This document shows, piece after piece, positions 6,181 to 11,414 of a DNA stretch of 11,414 nt. How positions within the stretch are numbered: position 1 is the first letter of the stretch; each line of letters begins with the position of its first letter. Location: contig CAMWIF010000039.1 of the NCBI GenBank assembly GCA_947174225.1, positions 1 to 11,414 of the forward strand, read 5' to 3'. Below the pieces are notes generated by a model. That model was given only the letters and a program-made list of their open reading frames with translations, did no database searches and was not told the origin of the DNA. The DNA comes from an uncultured Porphyromonadaceae bacterium. GTDB taxonomy: Bacteria > Bacteroidota > Bacteroidia > Bacteroidales > Muribaculaceae. The position numbers and the translations under genes are program-made.

Positions 6181-8239
6181 AATTTTTAATCATAACCTTC
6201 TTACCACCGATGATGTAAAGTCCGTTGGGAAGACCCTGAGCAGCTTCCTCAGCAGCTACACCTCTTCGGAGACATACACCCTGCATATTGTAGACATCCA
6301 CAACACCCTCTTCAGCCGTATAGATGTTCTCAACACCGGAATCGGCATTACGATCGTTGGCAGGGAATACAGATTTCAACTTGAATTTCTGACCGCCGTG
6401 GCTCCAAAAACCGATTATATAAAGATGTGAGGGATCAAGTTTACGTCCGCCTTTCAACTTCATATTCTTAAGGTCAATCACGGCACGTGTAGAATTGTTG
6501 AATTCCTCAATATAGCAATCGGTCCAATAATTATCGACGTCAAACACACGGAACGAAAGACCGTTAGTCTGTGGTGACTCAATCTCAGCAATAAGATAAT
6601 TGTAATCTGAGAGGTCAAGACCACTGCCAAACTTCCAGCCGGCAAAGCCCCATTGGCCTGTGGAAAATTCACCTGTCGCTTCGTCGAAGCTACCGTCAGC
6701 CCAGATTGAAGGATTGAAATATCCATTCTTTATAGGGAAAGGAGTAGATGTGAAATGAATAGTCTTGCTCTCCTCCTTACCGTTAACATTGTATGAGATC
6801 GTGCAATCGGTCTCACCGATGCCACGAGCGTTGAGTACGCCATTGTCCCATTCCAAAATTTCAGGATTGCTTATCTCAACGTCGATGTCGCCCTGCACGT
6901 TGAAATCAAAGCCTAAGCCACGGTCAGCGATAAGGGCAGCTCCGGTGATTGAGCCGGTCTGGATAAGACATTCCGAAGGCACACTTTCCGAACGAGGCGA
7001 AAGATAAAGGTCTACGCTCTGAACCTCCGGCAACTCAAAGCCGGCATACTCGGCAAACCAATGGTAACCTGACCACATACATCCTTCCGGGTCGTTGAAT
7101 TTTGTATAGTTACCTTCGCTTCCGGGTATACCATCAAATTGTGCCAACAGTTCCGGACCGGTGAAAAGCATCCAGCCCACGTTGCCGGTGCGGTCAGCAA
7201 GGAGTTTGAAGTTCGCACCGAAACCGGCTCCAAGCATCTTACCAGTGATACTCTTTCCCCATGACGACTCATATTTTTTAGGCAGCCAGTCCATCTCTGT
7301 CACGAGCATTGGAGCGATCGCTGCACAAGGCTCAATCTGGTTAGCCCATCCGGAGGCAAACGATGAGTAACCGCCGCCGTAGCTGCCACCAAGCTCATGG
7401 CTCGGCTCAATCGCGTCGCTACCATACCAACCGGGGTATACGTGTACGGCATAACCGATGTTCTTACCTTTAATGGGATACTTCGCGAAACCGGCATACT
7501 GCGACTGATAGCCTGTACCGGGCACCCAAAGTATATTCTCACAACCACATTGGCGCATAATGTCCACAATCTCCTGGAAGAACTGGGTCAATGCCTTGTT
7601 GCAGGCATCGCTGCCGGAACCATACACACCGTCAGTGCCTTTAATCTGCACCGGCTCGTTAGCAAGCTCAAACATTACATAAGGATTCTCGGTCAAAGCC
7701 TTCTGCTGGGCTACATAACCCCATACCCTTTTAAGGTATGCATGGTAATCATCACCTACGGCAATCTTTTCGGGGCATACACCCGGCGGACGCATAACGA
7801 CATAGAGACCCTTCGAGATAGCGTATTCAGCCATCGGGATAAACACCTCTTTAAGATATTTCTGGAAGCGACGGATATCGAATGCGGCAATATCATTCTC
7901 ACCTGCGGTCCACACTCCGGGAGTGTTGCTCCAATATGGATCCATATGCATACGGATATAGGTAGCTTTCCAGCCTGCCCTATCCATCACACCGTCAAGT
8001 ATGTCCTTATTGTACTTGAGGCACTCCTCGACATTGTAATTGTTCCACTTGGAACCCATTTCGTTAAACCAAGGGCTATAGGTCTGTCCGAAGCCGTGAA
8101 GATTGACATGGTTGCCATCTTCATCTACAAGCCAACGACCTTCTACGTGGAGCTTAGGCATCGGCATACCGGGCCAGGCATAAGCCATTCCCGTTGTCAA
8201 TAGCGCCACAAGAAACGCGAGTAATTTGATTCTGTTCAT
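6179..8239 (-). CDS. Secreted GH5 endo-beta-glycanase (probable xylanase) with Ig-like domain, accessory module and secretion-type tail
   Basis: Retaining endo-glycanase of family GH5. Residues 1-21 are a signal peptide (cut after MAYA). The barrel (about 28-400) shows HGFG (48-51), RMHMDPYW (96-103), VVMRPPG (147-153), acid/base E195 in FELANEPV, AVHVYPGWYG (264-273), nucleophile E315 in MLVTEMDWLP, and a late aromatic strand GWMLFTGPELL (355-365). A region at about 405-500 looks like a bacterial Ig-like domain (NPEILEWDNGVLNARGIGETDCTISY). Residues 508-630 form an aromatic-rich module shared with the CE6 neighbour, and 640-686 (VYNMQGVCLRRG ... GLYIIGGKKVMIKN) form a type IX-like sorting tail. 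The operon suggests xylanase activity; GH5_21, a xylan-active Bacteroidetes subfamily, is a candidate, but I cannot assign the subfamily by eye, and mannanase or glucanase cannot be excluded. It lies 48 bp after the GH43-CBM6 gene. Confidence 0.88.
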   Translation of the reverse strand: MNRIKLLAFLVALLTTGMAYAWPGMPMPKLHVEGRWLVDEDGNHVNLHGFGQTYSPWFNEMGSKWNNYNVEECLKYNKDILDGVMDRAGWKATYIRMHMDPYWSNTPGVWTAGENDIAAFDIRRFQKYLKEVFIPMAEYAISKGLYVVMRPPGVCPEKIAVGDDYHAYLKRVWGYVAQQKALTENPYVMFELANEPVQIKGTDGVYGSGSDACNKALTQFFQEIVDIMRQCGCENILWVPGTGYQSQYAGFAKYPIKGKNIGYAVHVYPGWYGSDAIEPSHELGGSYGGGYSSFASGWANQIEPCAAIAPMLVTEMDWLPKKYESSWGKSITGKMLGAGFGANFKLLADRTGNVGWMLFTGPELLAQFDGIPGSEGNYTKFNDPEGCMWSGYHWFAEYAGFELPEVQSVDLYLSPRSESVPSECLIQTGSITGAALIADRGLGFDFNVQGDIDVEISNPEILEWDNGVLNARGIGETDCTISYNVNGKEESKTIHFTSTPFPIKNGYFNPSIWADGSFDEATGEFSTGQWGFAGWKFGSGLDLSDYNYLIAEIESPQTNGLSFRVFDVDNYWTDCYIEEFNNSTRAVIDLKNMKLKGGRKLDPSHLYIIGFWSHGGQKFKLKSVFPANDRNADSGVENIYTAEEGVVDVYNMQGVCLRRGVAAEEAAQGLPNGLYIIGGKKVMIKN

Positions 8240-8287
8240 GATATGAGAGATAGTTAAATATTATCGGAAATTTTTCAGATCAGAAGA

Positions 8288-9658
8288 TTATTTGAAAGTC
8301 CAATAGTCGATATTGAACAGTTTCGGACCTTTTCTACCTTTGAAGAGGAAGTAGATATCGTGTACGCCGGGCACCTCAATCTGCGCCGGAGCCTCGATAT
8401 ACTGCCAGTTTTCCCAACCGCCTGTGCCAGGCACATCAATCGTAGCCACAACCGGACCATCGAGCGAATCCATTCTTACCTCAATCTGACCACCGCGCAA
8501 TGCACTTGCCACAGATGCTCCAACGGTCTTAGGACCACCACTCATAAAGTTTACATTTGCCAACTTGGTATAGTCGCCGTTATGGATGTCTGCCAGATAT
8601 ACGCCCGTAGCAGCGTTAGGTTCGGTTGTCACTCCTTCACTCCACGCCATAGTCTCAGCCTCGATACGACCGTAAGGATTGAAAGTGGCAATTGCCGGAG
8701 CGCCCTCCTTTGTGGGGAGAATTGTCGGGATAGTTCCGTCAGGGTTGTATTCAAACGGCTCGACACATATGCTACGTCCGAAACCGCCGCCTCCGGGAAG
8801 CTGACCGTTGTGATAGAAGAAGTATGATTTACCTTTGTAATCGGCGATACCGCTATGGTTGGTAAATGAGTTGGACTCATCTCTCTGAGGCATTATCACA
8901 CCCATATATTTCCAAGGACCCGTGGGTGAATCGCTCATAGAATAGGCAATATGCTCGGGTATGCCACCTGCCGCGTATACCATATAATATTTTCCGTTAC
9001 GCTTGAAGAACCACGGACCCTCCGTGTAAGATGACTTATATTCCTTACCCGGCTCCATAGGCACCTCCTTGCCCTGACCGAACCCTTCGGCATCCGGAAC
9101 AAGTTTCTGCACCTCCCCGTCGAAGGAGATCATATCCTCATTGAGCTTCACATAATATATGGTTGGATTACCCCAATAGAGATATGCCTGACCGTCATCG
9201 TCAATGAACACGGTGGGGTCAATATAGTCCCAACTGCCATCGGCAAGGGGTTTGCCAATTGCGTCCTTGAAAGGACCTATAGGTGAATCGCCCACTGCTA
9301 CACCGATAGCCATCGCACCTGTCAATTTAGAATGGAGTGGGACATAGAAATAAAACTTCCCGTTACGCTCGATACACTGTGGTGCCCAAGCACGGTCGTC
9401 ACCCCAAGAGAAATCTTCGATAGCGAGTGGAGAACCGTGGTCGGTCCAGTTTACCATATCGGTTGTGGAATACACTCGCCACTCCTGCATCCAGAAGAAA
9501 TCCGCCTTGTTCTCATCATGACCTGTGTACACATAAAGTGTGTCATTATGAACCATCGGCGCGGGGTCGGTGGTGAAGCATGTCTGCACTAACGGGTTTG
9601 TGGCTGAGGCAGCAGCCGCAATCAGAAGAGAGCCAAGGGTCAGAAAATATTTTTTCAT
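8288..9658 (-). CDS. Secreted GH43 with C-terminal CBM6, probable arabinoxylan arabinofuranosidase or xylosidase
   Basis: First gene of the operon; debranches or trims arabinoxylan outside the cytoplasm. Residues 1-19 are a signal peptide (cut after AASA). The GH43 propeller (about 20-318) has its three acidic residues: base D31 in FTTDPAPM, modulator D147 in WDYIDPTVF, and acid E213 in SSYTEGPWFF. FTNHSGIADY (265-274) supplies the active-site histidine. From about 325 to 456 follows a CBM6-like beta-sandwich: YGRIEAETMAW (329-339), HNGDYTKLANVNF (359-371), GGQIEVRMDSLDGPVVATI (389-407), GGWENWQY (413-420), and VHDIYFLFKGRKG (432-444), ending in NIDYWTFK. The GH43-CBM6 layout is common in arabinofuranosidases acting on arabinoxylan, but xylosidases share it, so substrate is uncertain. 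There is no sorting tail of the kind on the next two proteins. It follows a leader of about 160 nt and a candidate promoter. Confidence 0.92.
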   Translation of the reverse strand: MKKYFLTLGSLLIAAAASATNPLVQTCFTTDPAPMVHNDTLYVYTGHDENKADFFWMQEWRVYSTTDMVNWTDHGSPLAIEDFSWGDDRAWAPQCIERNGKFYFYVPLHSKLTGAMAIGVAVGDSPIGPFKDAIGKPLADGSWDYIDPTVFIDDDGQAYLYWGNPTIYYVKLNEDMISFDGEVQKLVPDAEGFGQGKEVPMEPGKEYKSSYTEGPWFFKRNGKYYMVYAAGGIPEHIAYSMSDSPTGPWKYMGVIMPQRDESNSFTNHSGIADYKGKSYFFYHNGQLPGGGGFGRSICVEPFEYNPDGTIPTILPTKEGAPAIATFNPYGRIEAETMAWSEGVTTEPNAATGVYLADIHNGDYTKLANVNFMSGGPKTVGASVASALRGGQIEVRMDSLDGPVVATIDVPGTGGWENWQYIEAPAQIEVPGVHDIYFLFKGRKGPKLFNIDYWTFK

Positions 9659-9715
9659 GTTTATAGATTATACGAAAAGCATTTGTCAAGAATCGTCAGA
9701 GCCTAAAGATGAAAA

Positions 9716-9798
9716 GACTCATACCAATAGCGATTACTACCTAATATGACTCATAGCTATTAGAGCCACGACGAATCAACCGGAGAGCGATTACTGCC
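9716..9798 (-). repeat. Short direct repeats and alternative pairings in the operon leader
   Basis: Read on the plus strand, GACTCATA occurs at 9716-9723 and 9748-9755, and AGCGATTACT at 9729-9738 and 9786-9795, in the same order, as if one unit had been duplicated and then diverged with an insertion. Two six-base pairings compete for the same strand: AATAGC (9726-9731) with GCTATT (9756-9761), and CTAATA (9741-9746) with TATTAG (9758-9763). They could give two alternative leader folds. The repeats are seen; any attenuation role is speculation. Confidence 0.45.
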
Positions 9799-9828
9799 AA
9801 ATCTTTTCAAAGCAAAATAGATTCAATG

Positions 9829-9860
9829 CAAAATTAATCTTTTAAGACAGCACGGGCAAT
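9829..9860 (-). promoter_or_regulatory. Candidate Bacteroidetes-type promoter for the xylan operon
   Basis: On the minus strand the -7 element TAATTTTG (plus 9829-9836) matches the Bacteroidetes consensus TAnnTTTG exactly. Twenty bases upstream lies ATTG (plus 9857-9860), a partial match to the -33 element TTTG. Transcription would begin near 9822, leaving a leader of about 160 nt before the GH43-CBM6 start at 9658. It is the only full TAnnTTTG match I noticed on this strand in the gap. Confidence 0.55.
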
Positions 9861-9903
9861 ACATATAATCTTGAATACATTCTTATTTGTAGACATAGTA
9901 TAA

Positions 9904-9941
9904 TTGGATGTCACAAACACATTCGTATTTGTAACATCCAA
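9904..9941. promoter_or_regulatory. Dyad symmetry upstream of the operon promoter, possible operator
   Basis: Arms TTGGATGTCACAAA (9904-9917) and TTTGTAACATCCAA (9928-9941) pair at 13 of 14 positions (one C/A mismatch) around a 10-nt centre. It lies about 45 bp upstream of the candidate -33 element. The arms contain TGTCACA and TGTAACA. The position suits an activator site, though a terminator-like hairpin for the upstream gene is another reading; no U-run follows on the minus strand. Confidence 0.5.
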
Positions 9942-9942
9942 G

Positions 9943-9958
9943 ATGTAACATTTTACAT
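9943..9958. promoter_or_regulatory. Palindrome ATGTAA-N4-TTACAT, possible operator
   Basis: Perfect 6-bp inverted repeat ATGTAACATTTTACAT with a 4-nt centre, one base after the neighbouring dyad. The octamer TGTAACAT is present both here (9944-9951) and in the right arm of that dyad (9930-9937), a direct repeat with 14-bp spacing. Such spacing suits side-by-side binding by a dimeric regulator. No regulator gene is in the window, so its identity is unknown. Confidence 0.45.
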
Positions 9959-10140
9959 ATATACCTATTTATCATTACTTTATCCAACCCTACCAATTTC
10001 CCGAATGGTCTACCCTACCTCTTACATCACACTCCATCCCCATTATAAACCTCTTGACTATCCCGGTCAGCTCTACCAGATATAGCAAGGGTTAAGTTTA
10101 CTATCTATACACTAAGGAATAAGTTCTTTACCAAAACATC

Positions 10141-11414
10141 TTATTTTCGTAGGGTTTCGATGAGGCAGGGGGTGGTGAGGGTGCGCGTCTTGGTGGAGAA
10201 GTTGGCACCGATCAGGAACACCGTGCGTGGGTCTGACCCAAAGCGGGCGGCATAGCCCTTCTCGTGGATCTGGCGCAGCGCCTCCTCCGCGCTGCCGTCT
10301 ACCTTGAACTCGAAGATGTAGACGTATGCCGGCGTCTCGATCTGCATGTCGCACCGCCCCATGCTCGAGTGTATCTCCGTCCTTACCGACAGTCCCATCA
10401 TCTTGCACGCTATCGCCATCATGTTCTGGAAGTGGATCTCCTTATTCGGTTCGTGCTCCGACTCCGTGTCCGCAAACAGGCTACGCAACCGCTCCATGAA
10501 TGCCTCCGGCCTACCCTCGTTGACATCGCTGACAAACTTGGTGAGGCTGAACGTGTAGCTCCCTCCGTAGCCACGGAAGAAATAATTGGCAAGGGAGTCC
10601 CAGAACCCCCTGTAAACCTCCCGGTTGGGGAAGCCAAGGGTATAGTATCGCGTCGCGGTGTCATAATCCTTGATGGTCAGGTAGCCCGACTGATACAGCA
10701 ACGGAACGAAGTCACGACTTATATCCGAGATGTCACTCAGCTGTTCCGGCGTACGCTGCTCCCCCTCAAGATTCGAGAGGAGGAAGCTGTGACGCTTGAC
10801 AAGGTTGATGAGGTATGACGACGAGCCGCTTGTAAACCAGTAGAAGCCCATCTCCTCGGAATTGAATGCGTTCAGGACGCTGAACGGATTGTAGATGTAC
10901 TCCCCACGCGAGGCGAAATGGTAGCCATCGTACAGGCTCTTGAACTCGCTCCACGTCTCATCAATGCTAAGACCGTTCTCCCCGGCGAACTCCTCAACTG
11001 ACTTGCCGAAGTCACGGTGAAACTCGCTCTCGCTGATGCCGCACAGAGCATTGTACTTGGGCAGCAGCGATATGTCCATAAGGTTGTTCATACCGCTGAA
11101 GATAGACACCTTCCCGAACTTCGTGACTCCCGTGATCATCACGAATTTGATATACTCGTCACTCGCCTTCATAACTGAATAGAAACCCCGGAGTTCCGCC
11201 TTGATCTCCTCGTGCAACTCGTCATCATGTAGACAGTCAAGCATCGGCTTGTCATACTCGTCTATCAGGATCACAACCCCTTTACTAAAACGTCTATAAG
11301 CTAATCTGATTAATCTTTTAAATCGCTGGGCAAGGCTGCCTTGAGATTCAAGTTCATATTCCTCTTCAATATCAGTGAGGAGATTGTCTATATGGTCTAC
11401 AACTCTCTGTACAC
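10141..11414 (-). CDS. AAA-ATPase-like protein with C-terminal PD-(D/E)XK nuclease-superfamily domain, 5' end missing
   Basis: Member of the large Bacteroidales family combining a predicted AAA-ATPase domain with a DUF1703-type PD-(D/E)XK domain; its cellular role is not established. 423 residues are visible. A GTG at 11274 could be taken as the start, but the frame stays open to the edge and reads as family sequence (LAQRFKRLIRLAYRRFSKGV) straight into the Walker B-like VVILIDEYDKP, so the true start and the Walker A loop lie beyond 11414. Downstream landmarks are FVMITGVTKFGKVSIFSGMNN, SLYDGYHF and YNPFSVLNAF. At the C-terminus, GRCDMQIETPAYVYIFEFKVD supplies the D and ExK residues of the nuclease fold, followed by A..QIHEKGYAARF. 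The body is rich in G and C (up to about 60% in 60-base blocks), whereas the last 134 bases of the window are about 36% GC. It is separated from the xylan operon by 482 bp and is probably unrelated to it. Toxin, defence or mobile-element roles have been supposed for the family but nothing here shows one. Confidence 0.9.
   Translation of the reverse strand, partial: VQRVVDHIDNLLTDIEEEYELESQGSLAQRFKRLIRLAYRRFSKGVVILIDEYDKPMLDCLHDDELHEEIKAELRGFYSVMKASDEYIKFVMITGVTKFGKVSIFSGMNNLMDISLLPKYNALCGISESEFHRDFGKSVEEFAGENGLSIDETWSEFKSLYDGYHFASRGEYIYNPFSVLNAFNSEEMGFYWFTSGSSSYLINLVKRHSFLLSNLEGEQRTPEQLSDISDISRDFVPLLYQSGYLTIKDYDTATRYYTLGFPNREVYRGFWDSLANYFFRGYGGSYTFSLTKFVSDVNEGRPEAFMERLRSLFADTESEHEPNKEIHFQNMMAIACKMMGLSVRTEIHSSMGRCDMQIETPAYVYIFEFKVDGSAEEALRQIHEKGYAARFGSDPRTVFLIGANFSTKTRTLTTPCLIETLRK

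Larger units (their letters stand above)
9659..10140. other. 482-bp intergenic regulatory region upstream of the xylan operon
   Basis: No credible coding frame is seen on either strand. On the minus strand, from the ATPase gene to the operon, the region holds a G-rich, C-poor stretch (about 9951-10060), two adjacent dyad symmetries (9904-9958), a candidate promoter (9829-9860), and a leader with short direct and inverted repeats (9716-9798). I see no convincing terminator for the ATPase gene, nor a tRNA or attachment site. Confidence 0.6.

Noticed and set aside
7397..8203. Long open frame of 268 codons on the plus strand inside the GH5 gene
   Set aside because: It lies antisense to a clear GH5 catalytic domain with both glutamates in place; its translation shows no recognisable domain and it is a shadow of codon bias.
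8240..8287. Possible hairpin in the gap between GH43-CBM6 and GH5
   Set aside because: The only symmetry, around TTCTGATCTGAA, has too few pairs and a mismatch near its centre; it is within chance for AT-rich sequence.
10050..10085. TTGACT on the plus strand as a -35 element of a plus-strand promoter
   Set aside because: Bacteroidetes promoters do not use that element, no TAnnTTTG follows, and there is no gene on the plus strand for it to serve.
11272..11274. GTG as the start of the ATPase-like gene
   Set aside because: The frame remains open to the window edge and the upstream residues are typical family sequence leading into the Walker B segment, so this codon is an internal valine.
10141..11414. 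ATPase / nuclease-like gene as part of a defence system together with the neighbouring genes
   Set aside because: Its only visible neighbours are xylan-use genes, 482 bp away behind their own promoter; no partner typical of a defence locus is present in the window.

Overview
The window looks like chromosomal DNA from a gut member of the Bacteroidales, most likely the Muribaculaceae or Prevotella side of the order. This is inferred from the glycoside hydrolase repertoire, a promoter of the Bacteroidetes type (TAnnTTTG), A-rich leaders without obvious Shine-Dalgarno sites, and C-terminal tails of the kind seen on type IX-secreted proteins. No rRNA, tRNA, CRISPR array, insertion sequence or integrase was found.

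Everything supportable is on the minus strand, so transcription runs from high to low coordinates. At the right edge (10141-11414) is the 3' part of a gene for an AAA-ATPase-like / PD-(D/E)XK protein. It is unrelated in function to the rest, and its base composition changes abruptly near position 11280. A 482-bp gap (9659-10140) follows. It holds a candidate promoter, a cluster of dyad symmetries that could be operators, and a leader of about 160 nt with internal repeats.

From 9658 down to 1 lies a tightly packed xylan-degradation operon of at least seven genes: GH43-CBM6 (probable arabinofuranosidase or xylosidase), a GH5 endo-glycanase with an Ig-like domain, a CE6-type acetyl esterase, a GPH-family sugar:cation symporter, a GH10 endo-xylanase lipoprotein, a cytoplasmic GH43 beta-xylosidase, and the N-terminal part of a secreted GH97 enzyme cut off by the left edge. 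The symporter-GH10-GH43 core resembles, from memory, the xynD-xynA-xynB core of the Prevotella bryantii xylan cluster.

The genes fit one pathway. Secreted or surface enzymes (GH10, GH5, CE6, GH43-CBM6) cut, deacetylate and debranch arabinoxylan. The symporter brings short oligosaccharides across the inner membrane, and the GH43 without a signal peptide releases xylose in the cytoplasm. GH97 may remove alpha-galactosyl or alpha-glucosyl units. No SusC/SusD pair and no regulator lie in the window, so outer-membrane uptake and sensing must be encoded elsewhere.

The most interesting points are: an aromatic-rich module of about 120 residues, with a shared secretion-type tail, present in both the GH5 and CE6 proteins; strong intercistronic hairpins just after stop codons; the operator-like cluster upstream of the operon; and the composition break in the ATPase gene. 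I see no wholly new multi-gene system. The rest is a recognisable polysaccharide utilisation operon.
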